Positions 44,468-52,700 are shown, counted from the first letter of the stretch. The stretch: 64,000 nt of DNA from an uncultured Candidatus Actinomarina sp. (GCA_902555985.1 CACDUI010000001.1:1-64000); one strand, 5' to 3'. The notes: a model not told the origin generated them from the sequence alone. Numbers and translations are program-made.

Positions 44468-45103
44468 ATGTACTTTAGAATAACAATTCCATCTCTTCAG
44501 GACGGAAAAAAAGACGAAGCCACATCTTTTGTTAAAGAAAAAGTTATGCCTGAGTTTGATGGCACACCAGGGCTTTTAACTATGATGGCCGCCATTACTG
44601 GAGAGACTTCTGGTATAAATATGTCAGCTTATGAAAGCAAAGAGTCAGCTGAAGCCGTAGAAGAAAAAATACAAGGTGTATTATCAGAGGCAGCTGGAAT
44701 GATGGCAGCACCTCCTGTTATATACCAAGGAGATGCGGTTTTCGGCAAAGTTTATCAAACTATGCCTAAAGACAGTCAAAGACCAAGCTACTTAAGATTG
44801 GTAGTTGGTGTTGCAAAAGACACAAATGCAGTCTTAGGCTTTCTTAAAGAAAAAGTTGAACCAATTTATGAAGAGTCAGAAGGACTTCAAGTAACTGGTG
44901 CAATTTTTGATGGAAGTAGTGCAATTAGTTGGAACTTCTGGGACTCAAAAGAAGCAATGGATGTTGCTGTTGCAAAACTACAAGAAGCTCTTGATAGTGA
45001 ATCAGAGACAGACTTGTTTGATGGTACAACTATAGCCTATATGGGACCTGTATACGCAGGTAAGTTATTTATAGATTTTAATGAAGGAGACACTCCTGCT
45101 TAA
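44468..45103 (+). CDS. Duplicated ferredoxin-like (ABM/Dabb-type) soluble protein
   Basis: A 211-residue cytoplasmic protein made of two similar halves (about 1-100 and 108-211). Each begins with a YFRITIP / YLRLVVGV strand, then an FVKEKVMPEF / FLKEKVEPIY helix and a strand ending in S-AYES / WNFWDS-KEA. This is the dimeric alpha-beta barrel pattern of ABM and Dabb proteins. Such folds act as monooxygenases, cyclases or binding proteins, but no catalytic residues can be assigned. Start is the ATG at 44468 after AAAGAAAGGAAG. Last gene before the terminator at 45131. Confidence 0.72.
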   Translation: MYFRITIPSLQDGKKDEATSFVKEKVMPEFDGTPGLLTMMAAITGETSGINMSAYESKESAEAVEEKIQGVLSEAAGMMAAPPVIYQGDAVFGKVYQTMPKDSQRPSYLRLVVGVAKDTNAVLGFLKEKVEPIYEESEGLQVTGAIFDGSSAISWNFWDSKEAMDVAVAKLQEALDSESETDLFDGTTIAYMGPVYAGKLFIDFNEGDTPA

Positions 45104-45130
45104 TTCTCTCTAACAAAAATAACGCATAGA

Positions 45131-45165
45131 AAAAAGGGATTTTATAAAAATCCCTTTTTTTTATC
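45131..45165 (+). terminator. Intrinsic terminator after the TetR-facing operon
   Basis: AAAGGGATTTT, a three-base loop ATA and AAAATCCCTTT form a perfect stem followed by a T-run, with a matching A-run upstream, so it may work in both directions. It lies about 27 bp after the 211-residue gene and closes the five-gene unit. Confidence 0.92.
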
Positions 45166-45188
45166 GTAATTATATTTAGCATATTTCT

Positions 45189-45314
45189 ATGTTTAGAAAG
45201 ATAACACCACTCAGAGTATTATTTATTCTTTTCCTTCTTTATGTACTTTTTTCTGAAGACAATACTGCAAGAAGATTTAAACAACTTCCTGAACTATTAT
45301 TAAATTATTTTTAA
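45189..45314 (+). CDS. Possible 41-residue single-helix membrane peptide
   Basis: An open frame MFRKITPLRVLFILFLLY... with a basic N-terminus, one hydrophobic helix (about 9-21) and an acidic then basic tail (SEDNTARRFKQLPE). It fills most of the gap between the terminator and the PPOX gene. No clear Shine-Dalgarno and no known family. Confidence 0.4.
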   Translation: MFRKITPLRVLFILFLLYVLFSEDNTARRFKQLPELLLNYF

Positions 45315-45323
45315 ACTTAATTT

Positions 45324-45698
45324 ATGAATTTAAACAACTTCATCGAAGCTGAATATATAAATTTAATTACTTATAAGAAAGACAAATCTCCTGTCACGAC
45401 CCCAGTGTGGGTTGCTGATTTTTCTAATTCATTAGTTATAACTACGAGTCTTAATGCTGGAAAAGTAAAAAGAGTAAGGAATAATGGTAGAGCAACAATT
45501 TACATTACTAATCAAAATGGGTCTAAAAAATTATCAGATAGTCTTGATTTAAAGGCATCACTTATAGAAGATACAGACCTTAAGAAACAGGCCGCAGATT
45601 TAATCAGAAAAAAATATGGAATGATGGCAAAAATGATTATGAAAGGCCCTGATGAGCAAAGGGCAATTATAAAACTAGAAGAAAAGGGAGGTGAATAA
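45324..45698 (+). CDS. PPOX-class (F420-type) split-barrel oxidoreductase
   Basis: A 124-residue pyridoxamine-phosphate-oxidase-like split barrel. VTTPVWVADF, KVKRVRNNGRATIYI and the length fit the PPOX class F420-dependent family common in Actinobacteria. A role in F420H2- or flavin-dependent reduction is likely, but the substrate is unknown. Its last codons carry a GGGAGGTGA Shine-Dalgarno for a 12-codon ORF that overlaps its stop by one base (TAATG). Confidence 0.82.
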   Translation: MNLNNFIEAEYINLITYKKDKSPVTTPVWVADFSNSLVITTSLNAGKVKRVRNNGRATIYITNQNGSKKLSDSLDLKASLIEDTDLKKQAADLIRKKYGMMAKMIMKGPDEQRAIIKLEEKGGE

Positions 45699-45736
45699 TG
45701 ATCTGTCCAGAATGTGGATGCGAAGACGAAAGCTAA
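45698..45736 (+). CDS. 12-codon Cys-rich ORF with near-perfect Shine-Dalgarno
   Basis: ATG at 45698 opens MICPECGCEDES and stops at 45734-45736. AAAGGGAGGTGA ends 3 bp before the ATG and pairs with the 16S tail far better than most sites in this window. The A of the PPOX stop is the A of this ATG. The peptide has a C-x-x-C-x-C motif that could bind a metal. It overlaps the convergent S9 peptidase stop by 4 bp. Confidence 0.45.
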   Translation: MICPECGCEDES

Positions 45737-47601
45737 TTCAAATTATCTTTGTGCCAATTTATGATATGGTCAAATCTTTGTTTTCTATGATTTGGTGTTC
45801 CAGATCTAGAAAGCTCATGACTTTCACCAGGAAATCTAAGCATTGCTGTTTTTACACTTCTTCTTTTAAGATTTGAAAATAACTGTTCCGCTTGCTCTAC
45901 AGGACACCTGTAGTCTTCTTGTGAGTGAATAATTAGTGTCGGAGTTTTAATATTTGATGCGTATGTAATAGGGCTTTTTTTTCTGTATAGATTAATATTT
46001 TTTTCCATATCATCAAGTAAATACATTTCAGGAAAACCTATTCCTATGTCTGACGTACCAACCATAGTCTCCCAATTTAAAAGCGCTCTTTCAACAATCG
46101 CAGATTTAAACAAATTCGGATAATGACTAATGACCCAAGATGTCATAAAACCTCCATACGAGCCACCCATTATCCCATCATTTTTATTTGTAATTCCCAT
46201 TAATTTTTTCATACTTTTAAATGAAGAAAGAACATCATGCAAGTCTGTTTTGCCCCATTTGTTACCGCAGACATCTCTTAAGAAATCATGACCTCTACCA
46301 CTAGAACCTCTTGGGTTACAAGCAATAACATTAAAACCTCCAGAAGCATATGTTTGAAACTCGTCAAAAAATGTAAAACCATATTGGCTTGCTGGCCCAC
46401 CATGAATATTTAAGATTGTTGGTTTATCTTTACCCACAAAAATTCCCCACGTATCTATTTTTGACTTTCCTGTATCAATTCTTTTGTATTCACAATCCCA
46501 CGTCTTAACCTTTTTGTTAAAAAATTCATTAGCTTTAGAAGTTTTTTCAAGTTGACCATTATCTAGTTCATAGACTTCGTCAGGCTTTGAGAATGAGTTG
46601 GCTATTACATAGGTTTTATCATTGTTAAAAGCAAAATCTTTAACCGTAATTTCTGCATCAATTAAATCAATATTATTTGTTCCATCACGGAGCAAAGTTT
46701 TTCCGGAGTCTTCGTATAAAAAATAAAGTACAGAATTATTAACCTCTGCTTTAACAACATTTCTATCAAACGTACGACCTTTAAATGAAACCTTTCCATC
46801 TCTTGAAATCTTTAAAATAGAGGTGTTTGTGGGCCAGTCAAACCTATTTTTCAGACCTACTGCGTGAAGATCACCTTCATAGTAGAAAAGGTTGCCCATA
46901 CTTCCTCTTGAATGAATTTCTTTAATTTTTTTGGTTTCTAAGGATCCAACTTTCTCCTCTAACCTAGTTCCTTTAGAGTTGTACTTTTCATAAGAGAATA
47001 CGATACCTTTATCACTTTCAACTAAGGACCCAATAGAAATAATTTGGTTTTTATCACCGTCTACTATTTTGTTAAATTTATTTGTTCCGAGATTAACTTT
47101 ATAGACGTGACCACGCTTGTTGTAGATGATGCCTCTAGTATCAAAACGAAATGGAAGATTTTCATAATACATTGGCTCAGAATCTTTATTTTCTATATTT
47201 TCAAATTCTTCACTCCATTCGCTGGTAGTTACGTATATAAATTTTCCATCAGCACTTAATGAGTAATTACTTATACCCCCATCAACCTCAAAAACTTTAT
47301 TTATAGATCTTCCTGCCTGCATATATACAGAAGATAAAGTTTTCTTTGATTTACTTTTATCTTGTACGGCTCTATTTGTTTTAATATAAAAAATAGTATT
47401 TTCTTTATCTCCAAATTTTGGATTACTAAAGTTATTGTCTCCTGATTTAAATTTCTTCCACTCACCATTACTTCTTTTCCACAATTCACTGATGTATGTA
47501 TTGGTCTCAAAGTCCATGCGAGTACTTTGTACAACTAGATTTTTACCTTTACCAACTAAATTAGATAAAGTATTAAATGAATTTAAGTTTTCAGATTTCA
47601 T
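45733..47601 (-). CDS. S9-family prolyl oligopeptidase-like serine peptidase
   Basis: A 622-residue two-domain enzyme: an N-terminal beta-propeller (to about 355) and a C-terminal alpha/beta hydrolase. The nucleophile is in GGSYGGFMTSW, the Asp in HSQEDYRCPVEQ and the His in PGESHELSRSG. LNIHGGPASQYGF forms the oxyanion region. No signal peptide, so it is cytoplasmic and acts on short peptides. It follows the symporter gene by 15 bp on the same strand. Confidence 0.88.
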   Translation of the reverse strand: MKSENLNSFNTLSNLVGKGKNLVVQSTRMDFETNTYISELWKRSNGEWKKFKSGDNNFSNPKFGDKENTIFYIKTNRAVQDKSKSKKTLSSVYMQAGRSINKVFEVDGGISNYSLSADGKFIYVTTSEWSEEFENIENKDSEPMYYENLPFRFDTRGIIYNKRGHVYKVNLGTNKFNKIVDGDKNQIISIGSLVESDKGIVFSYEKYNSKGTRLEEKVGSLETKKIKEIHSRGSMGNLFYYEGDLHAVGLKNRFDWPTNTSILKISRDGKVSFKGRTFDRNVVKAEVNNSVLYFLYEDSGKTLLRDGTNNIDLIDAEITVKDFAFNNDKTYVIANSFSKPDEVYELDNGQLEKTSKANEFFNKKVKTWDCEYKRIDTGKSKIDTWGIFVGKDKPTILNIHGGPASQYGFTFFDEFQTYASGGFNVIACNPRGSSGRGHDFLRDVCGNKWGKTDLHDVLSSFKSMKKLMGITNKNDGIMGGSYGGFMTSWVISHYPNLFKSAIVERALLNWETMVGTSDIGIGFPEMYLLDDMEKNINLYRKKSPITYASNIKTPTLIIHSQEDYRCPVEQAEQLFSNLKRRSVKTAMLRFPGESHELSRSGTPNHRKQRFDHIINWHKDNLN

Positions 47602-47616
47602 ATATTAAAACATATT

Positions 47617-48981
47617 CTATTTACTTAAACTATCAGCGACAAGTGTAATTAGTGCTGATGAAAATAAAGCTATCGCAAAAGTATTTAGATCAGCTAATCC
47701 ATAGAGGTCTGTAGGTATAAAAATCCCTCCAGGGTTTTCACTAAGATTTATAAATAAATATCTATAGACAAAAACGGAGACAAGTGAACCGATGAACGGA
47801 ATAATAAGCAAAGCATTCTTACTAGATTTTTTTAATCTATAGAAAGCTGGAAAAACAAGACAAGTAGCAAACAAATCAGCTACTAAAAATACATTAAAAA
47901 TACTTGTTACTTCTAGTGAAATTATTAAAGCAGCACAAACAACTAGTAATGTTATTAATTTAGCTTCTTCTGATTTTTTCTTGATGATATCAACGGAAAT
48001 AGTTGAAGCTATTGCATTCTCAAGAGTATCAATGCTCGACGTTACAAGCAGAGTTGCTAAAGAAACTAGTAAGATAATTGTAAAATTATTTAATTCAAGT
48101 TGATCAATAAAACTTAATGAAGGAGTTTCAAGACCTTTCCCTGCTCCAACTGCACCACCAATTCCCAACAAAAGAATTGTCAAGAAAGCGCCAAGCCCTG
48201 AAAAGATACTTGCTTTTTTTATAACTTCTGCGTTCTCTGCTGAAAAAGTCCTTTGCCAATATCCCATAGAGAAAACTTCAGCTGCTGTTACTGCAATTAT
48301 TACAGCTAGGGCAGATTTGAGACTAAAAGTTTCAAAAGAATTTAAACCTCCGGCATTTGCAAAAGAAATAATTTGAGAAGGACTGTTCTGACTGAACCAT
48401 ATTGTAAAAACAATAACTAGTAAAAAAATAATCCCATAACTCTGAAGCTTGTCTGTAAAATAAGAAGCTTTGAAGCCATGTTTAAATAAGTAGGCCAAGG
48501 TTGTGACAGCAATAAGTAAACTTATCAATATTCCACGAACAGATGATATTGATCCAAAAACAAAACCTATTGATGCAAATTCAGCTACTAAAAAAGCCCC
48601 CATGTATATAACTGCTACTGATGAAACTATTTTTTGAGCAATGCTTCCATACTTAGTTTCAACAAATTGCGCAAGGGTAACTCCATTGGGTAGTAATTCT
48701 GCAATTTTAGGTCCAAAAATATAAATAAGCACAAAGGGAGTAGCTGCTGATAGAGCATATCCATAAATGTCGTATCCCAACCCATACCAAGCCACTTCAG
48801 CCGGTGAGGTTAAAATCCAAAGTCCCATACCACTTGCGTAAAAACTTAAAGTTAAACCAAGCACCCCTTCAGACTTGTTTAAAACAAAATATTCATCTTC
48901 ATTGGATTTTAAGCTTCTTGTTTTGAAGTAAATCGTTGACAAAATAGCAACAACTATTAAATAAATTATATTTGAATTCAT
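47617..48981 (-). CDS. Sodium:solute symporter, probable thiamine or thiamine-precursor transporter
   Basis: A 454-residue SSS-family carrier with about 13 helices; GLTLSFYASGMGLWILTSPAEVAWYGLGYD is split here by function: an early unwound helix and a loop. A TPP riboswitch lies directly upstream, so its substrate is likely thiamine or a pyrimidine precursor. SAR11 bacteria have an analogous riboswitch-controlled SSS carrier (ThiV, proposed for HMP). I start at the third Met (48981), nine bases from AAAGGA; ATGs at 48990 and 48987 sit too close to it. Confidence 0.85.
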   Translation of the reverse strand: MNSNIIYLIVVAILSTIYFKTRSLKSNEDEYFVLNKSEGVLGLTLSFYASGMGLWILTSPAEVAWYGLGYDIYGYALSAATPFVLIYIFGPKIAELLPNGVTLAQFVETKYGSIAQKIVSSVAVIYMGAFLVAEFASIGFVFGSISSVRGILISLLIAVTTLAYLFKHGFKASYFTDKLQSYGIIFLLVIVFTIWFSQNSPSQIISFANAGGLNSFETFSLKSALAVIIAVTAAEVFSMGYWQRTFSAENAEVIKKASIFSGLGAFLTILLLGIGGAVGAGKGLETPSLSFIDQLELNNFTIILLVSLATLLVTSSIDTLENAIASTISVDIIKKKSEEAKLITLLVVCAALIISLEVTSIFNVFLVADLFATCLVFPAFYRLKKSSKNALLIIPFIGSLVSVFVYRYLFINLSENPGGIFIPTDLYGLADLNTFAIALFSSALITLVADSLSK

Positions 48982-49007
48982 ATACATCATTCCTTTATAA
49001 ATAATGG

Positions 49008-49096
49008 AGTATGAGAGTTCGATTTCCCTTCGTTAGAATTACCTAACAGGTTCATACGGTCGGTTTTTAAACCCTCTCAGCTTTTGCTCCCGTAAT
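49008..49096 (-). ncRNA. TPP riboswitch (THI element)
   Basis: Minus-strand order of conserved blocks: CGGGAGC (about 49085-49091), CTGAGAGGGT (about 49072-49081), GACCGTATGAACCTG (about 49048-49062), GTAATTCTAACGAAGGGAA (about 49023-49041), closing with CTCTCAT. All are diagnostic of the thiamine pyrophosphate aptamer. No terminator follows, so control is probably at translation of the SSS symporter 25 bp on. Confidence 0.94.
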
Positions 49097-49157
49097 TTAA
49101 ATAGTACTAGTAATTTATAATAAAAGTTATCTTTTTCGAGACGTTACTATCTCAATA

Positions 49158-50072
49158 ATGAATTCAACTGAAAAAAATAATTTAGAAAAGCCAACACTGC
49201 TTCAAACTATTGGTGCAGTGTTAGTAGCTGCAATTATGTGGGGTTCAGGAAATGTTCTCTCCAGAAGCTTATTAATTGAAGGGGTTAATGAAATCTTCTT
49301 AGTTACATTAAGAGTGACCTTAATTGGCTCAATTCTATTCTTGAATTATTTCTTATTTATAAGAGAAAAGTTTCAAATGAGAATATTTAAAGAAGCAACA
49401 ATAACCGGTACATTTTCTGTATTTTCAGTGAGTTGGTTTTTTATTTATGCCTTACAATATATTTCTTCTGGACTTGTCACCATACTCATTAGCTCAGCTC
49501 CAGTATTTACAGCACTTTGGTTAAAGATACTTTTAAAAGAAGAGAAAATCTCAAGAGTTAGATATATTGCCATAATTGTTGGATTTATAGGGATTCTATA
49601 TTTGTTTATTACAGGCGAAACAGGCTTATTGAACGATGGGGATATATTACTTGGAGGAACATTAGCATTTTTTGGTGTACAGTGCATTGCTTTAGCAACG
49701 GTTCTAAATAGAAAATATGCACCAAAGTATAAAGTTGCAACCTGGCTTACATACCAATATCCGCTAGTAATTATTTTAAGCATTGCTGCTTATATCATTT
49801 TTGATATAGAACCACAATCTTTATCAACATCTCAAATAATCAGAATAGGAGCATTGGTAATTTCAAATCTTAGTGCTTTTACGGCTTTTACTTGGCTTAT
49901 TAGAAGGGTAAGTGCTTTACAAGTTGCATCTGTAGACTATCTTGTTCCGATTGTAGGAGTTACAGCAGGGGTTGTATTTTTAAATGAAGCGTTTAATTCA
50001 AACATTATAATTGCATCTATTTTTATTTTTTTCTCATTGCTTCTCAACACCAAAGAAGAATTTTCAGAGTGA
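49158..50072 (+). CDS. EamA/DMT-family transporter
   Basis: A 304-residue ten-helix protein with two EamA repeats (about 15-150 and 165-300). GSGNVLSRSLL near the start and LVPIVGVTAGVVFLNEAF in the last repeat are typical. It exports or imports small metabolites; the substrate is unknown. Divergent from the TPP riboswitch; TACTAT about 10 bp before the ATG and no Shine-Dalgarno suggest a leaderless start. Confidence 0.88.
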   Translation: MNSTEKNNLEKPTLLQTIGAVLVAAIMWGSGNVLSRSLLIEGVNEIFLVTLRVTLIGSILFLNYFLFIREKFQMRIFKEATITGTFSVFSVSWFFIYALQYISSGLVTILISSAPVFTALWLKILLKEEKISRVRYIAIIVGFIGILYLFITGETGLLNDGDILLGGTLAFFGVQCIALATVLNRKYAPKYKVATWLTYQYPLVIILSIAAYIIFDIEPQSLSTSQIIRIGALVISNLSAFTAFTWLIRRVSALQVASVDYLVPIVGVTAGVVFLNEAFNSNIIIASIFIFFSLLLNTKEEFSE

Positions 50073-50642
50073 GTTTAGTTCTCTCTTAACTTTTTTTAAA
50101 TCCTGCCATGTCAGCCATTTAGGTTTACCCTTCTCTTTAGATGGATTTCTCAACAAATAAGAGGGATGAAATATTGGCATACACTTAATACTATCTTTTG
50201 TAATCCACTCTCCTCTCAATTTAGAAATAGGTTCATTAATTTCAAGATAAGATTGAACCGCGGTAGATCCTGCTAAGACGATAATTTTTGGTTTTATCAT
50301 TGCAATTTGTTCAGTTAACCACGGAGTACATTCTGAAACTTCTTTTGACAAAGGCTTCCTATTATTTGGTGGTCTACACTTTACGATATTAGATATATAA
50401 CAGTCTTTATTTGTATCTATACCTACTGACGAAAATACGTTATCTAACATTTTCCCAGCTCTTCCCACAAAGGCCAAGCCCTGTTCGTCTTCTTGTTGCC
50501 CCGGCCCTTCACCTATAACAAAAAGATTGGCATTGGGATTTCCTCGACCAAAGACTACATTTTGTCGTGTAGAAGATAATGAGCACTTTATACATGTAGT
50601 ACATTTTTCTTCTAAAACTTTAAATTTGGCTTGATTTACCAT
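50064..50642 (-). CDS. Family 4 uracil-DNA glycosylase (Fe-S)
   Basis: A 192-residue glycosylase that removes uracil from DNA. It has motif 1 GEGPGQQEDEQGLAFVGRAG, motif 2 HPSYLLRNPS, and the four iron-sulfur cysteines in CTTCIKC (two ligands), CRPPNNRKP and SEC. Convergent with the EamA gene, 9-bp overlap. Confidence 0.93.
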   Translation of the reverse strand: MVNQAKFKVLEEKCTTCIKCSLSSTRQNVVFGRGNPNANLFVIGEGPGQQEDEQGLAFVGRAGKMLDNVFSSVGIDTNKDCYISNIVKCRPPNNRKPLSKEVSECTPWLTEQIAMIKPKIIVLAGSTAVQSYLEINEPISKLRGEWITKDSIKCMPIFHPSYLLRNPSKEKGKPKWLTWQDLKKVKRELNSL

Positions 50643-50822
50643 CGTATAAAATATTAGCTAAATTTGTTAAATTGAACACCCCAAGAACAAAGTTCAAGGG
50701 ATTTTCTGTATAACAATAAAGGGAAAAATTGTTATGATTACAAATTCATTATGGATCAAAGAATTAAACACCTAATAAAATTGAGTTAAATAGTAAGTAA
50801 ATTTAAAAAAAAGTTAGGAAAT

Positions 50823-50882
50823 GAGAAAACCCTTGAAAACTCCGCAATCTGTTTCCAGATTTCCAGTCTCAAGGGTTATCTC
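50823..50882. other. 60-nt bulged hairpin in a 332-bp gap (terminator or small RNA)
   Basis: GAGAAAACCCTTGA (50823-50836) pairs with TCAAGGGTTATCTC (50869-50882), one mismatch. Inside, AATCTG-TTTC-CAGATT (50846-50861) forms a second stem, whose minus-strand loop is a GAAA tetraloop. The minus-strand arm is followed by TTTTCTC, so it could terminate the downstream end of the Ni/Co transporter unit. The rest of the gap (50643-50974) shows only a small hairpin CCC-AA-GAAC-AAA-GTTC-AA-GGG near 50682 and no gene. Confidence 0.5.
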
Positions 50883-50974
50883 TTAATACTTCTTATAATG
50901 ATCATCTATAAAGACTTTCTTCATAAAAAGTAATATAAATCTAACTAAAGTTATTTAGAAAATCAAAAAAAAAT

Positions 50975-51910
50975 TTAGGAATTTTTCCCACTTTTTCTTC
51001 TAGTGATAATTAGATTAAACATAATCGCTACAACAGTTATGCCCAGTAATGCACTTAAGACAGTAGATACGAAATTATTGTTTATCGCACTAATTCCATA
51101 ATCGTCAAGAAGAAGAACAATTCCATCTGTTTGTGTGAATCCAAATTCTTCAGCAACAGACTCTAATCCATCTGGTGAAGACGAAGCAAAAGGTGTAACG
51201 AGGCTTAAAAGCAATATTAAAATAATAAATAATCCGTAAAAAGAAACTTTAGTTGTGTTTTTGTCATTTCTGTCGAACGCATAAACTAAATCTGGTCTGA
51301 CACGCATTAGAAGAGTGATGATTAAAGCAGTTATGATTCCTTCACCTAGTCCAATAATTAAATGAGTTGTTACCATAGCTATCAAAACTGTACCAACTGG
51401 AATAGATATTGTTCCGCCAATTGCGTACTGAATAGTAAATGCTATTGAAGAAAAAACTACACTTAGAATTCCAGCAAGGACACTAACAGTTACAATAGAT
51501 GTTTTATTTTTACCAATAAATTTTATCCAATATTTTACGATAAACCAGCTTGTTGTAGTTGTGACTATTGCCATATTTAAAACATTCACACCTAACGCAC
51601 TGAGACCCCCATCAGCAAAAAGTAGAGACTGTATTATCACAACTACTGATAGGCAAATTAATCCTAATCTTGGCCCTAAAACAATTACAGCAAGAGCTCC
51701 TCCAAGTAGATGCCCACTTGTTCCAGCAGCTACAGGAAAATTAATCATTTGAAGAACAAAAATTAATGCAGACATCATTCCAGTTAAGGCTATAAACTTA
51801 TCTGCAATTAGGCCTTTTGCAGATCTTATATATGCCCACAAAGTCCCGAAACTTATTGCACCAGTCGCAGCAGACATAGTAACGTTCATAAATCCATCAG
51901 GTACGTGCAT
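50975..51910 (-). CDS. Energy-coupling-factor nickel/cobalt transporter component (CbiM/NikM with fused N domain)
   Basis: A 311-residue membrane protein. The mature N-terminus MHVPDGFMN holds His2, which coordinates the metal in CbiM/NikM proteins. Seven helices follow, with SGHLLGGALAVIVLGPR as the signature. The C-terminal extension (PFASSSPDGLESVAEEFGF, then a last helix) is the CbiN/NikN part fused in one chain. The ATPase and Q components are not adjacent. The upstream palindrome matches a Nur box, so nickel is favoured over cobalt, by inference. Confidence 0.88.
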   Translation of the reverse strand: MHVPDGFMNVTMSAATGAISFGTLWAYIRSAKGLIADKFIALTGMMSALIFVLQMINFPVAAGTSGHLLGGALAVIVLGPRLGLICLSVVVIIQSLLFADGGLSALGVNVLNMAIVTTTTSWFIVKYWIKFIGKNKTSIVTVSVLAGILSVVFSSIAFTIQYAIGGTISIPVGTVLIAMVTTHLIIGLGEGIITALIITLLMRVRPDLVYAFDRNDKNTTKVSFYGLFIILILLLSLVTPFASSSPDGLESVAEEFGFTQTDGIVLLLDDYGISAINNNFVSTVLSALLGITVVAIMFNLIITRRKSGKNS

Positions 51911-51930
51911 ACAGAATTATAAAACTAATT

Positions 51931-51963
51931 AAATCTTATTGCAAAACGATTGCAATAAGATTT
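51931..51963 (-). promoter_or_regulatory. Nur-type palindrome upstream of the Ni/Co transporter
   Basis: AAATCTTATTGCAA (51931-51944), five bases AACGA, then TTGCAATAAGATTT (51950-51963): perfect 14-bp arms. The core TTGCAA-N5-TTGCAA equals the nickel-responsive Nur box described in Streptomyces. It lies 21 bp upstream of the CbiM/NikM start. A secondary role as terminator of the upstream hydrolase gene is possible, but no U-run follows. Confidence 0.7.
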
Positions 51964-52700
51964 TAAATAACTTTTTGTTCTCTAAGCCAATGATGAATTT
52001 CACTTAATACAAATGTTCTTGTGTCTTGATTAAGGATTTCATGTTTAGAGTTATCAACTTTGATAAATTTTACATTTTCTAATTGAGAGATTTTACCACT
52101 TGCTTTAATAGGAACAATTTTGTCTCCAGAACCATGAAGGACCAATGTCGGTATTTTTAAATTTTGTATATTTTCATTTACAAATCTTTGTTCAGTATTT
52201 ATTTCACTTCCAAACTTAAATGTAAGACTTCTAAAGACCAAAGGATCATTAAAATAGGTTTCTACAGTTTCTTTATCAGTAGATAAATTTCCCTTAGTCA
52301 CAGGGGAGGGTGCTCGTAATTTTGGGAAAACTTTTGAAAGCCCTCCGGACATATTCTTAACAAATTTAGGGTAATTGTCGTCAAAGTGAGGAGCAGACAG
52401 AATTAGATAGTCAGGCTCGATCCTATTTCTTAAAATAGCAGAAACTGCTACAAGCGAACCATAGGAGTGGGCAAAAATAATTTTTTTATCCTTTTTTGCT
52501 ATCTTTTCGTATGCACTTGTAATTGTGGTTAAGTTTTCTTCCCATGACTCGATATGACCTTTTTCCTCAACTTCCCCGTGTCCAGGCAGGTTAAAAGAGA
52601 AAGCCTCAATACCTAACTTTTGTAACCACGCAACATTATCTTGATGACGTCCTTTGTGTTCAAACAATCCATGTAGTACTAATGCTCCAAAATTAGACAC
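51963..52700 (-). CDS. Alpha/beta hydrolase (monoacylglycerol lipase-like)
   Basis: A 245-residue Hydrolase_4/S33-type protein. HGLFEHKGR is the oxyanion motif typical of monoglyceride lipases, the nucleophile elbow is AHSYGS, and HGSGDKIVP and SKHEIL supply the Asp and His. Cytoplasmic; acts on lipid esters by inference. It diverges from the DUF3445 gene over 32 bp. Confidence 0.83.
   Translation of the reverse strand: MSNFGALVLHGLFEHKGRHQDNVAWLQKLGIEAFSFNLPGHGEVEEKGHIESWEENLTTITSAYEKIAKKDKKIIFAHSYGSLVAVSAILRNRIEPDYLILSAPHFDDNYPKFVKNMSGGLSKVFPKLRAPSPVTKGNLSTDKETVETYFNDPLVFRSLTFKFGSEINTEQRFVNENIQNLKIPTLVLHGSGDKIVPIKASGKISQLENVKFIKVDNSKHEILNQDTRTFVLSEIHHWLREQKVI

Noticed and set aside
50823-50882. 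Small SRP RNA (4.5S)
   Set aside because: The stem-loop lacks the conserved CAGG/AGCA internal loop and GGAA apical context of the SRP domain.
50821-50886. 21-codon plus-strand ORF MRKPLKTPQS...
   Set aside because: It coincides exactly with the bulged hairpin and has no ribosome-binding site or protein-like conservation signal; RNA structure explains the sequence better.
51931-51963. Reading the 14-bp palindrome purely as a terminator
   Set aside because: No U-run follows on either strand at the right place, and the TTGCAA-N5-TTGCAA core plus position before a metal transporter favour an operator. A dual role remains possible.
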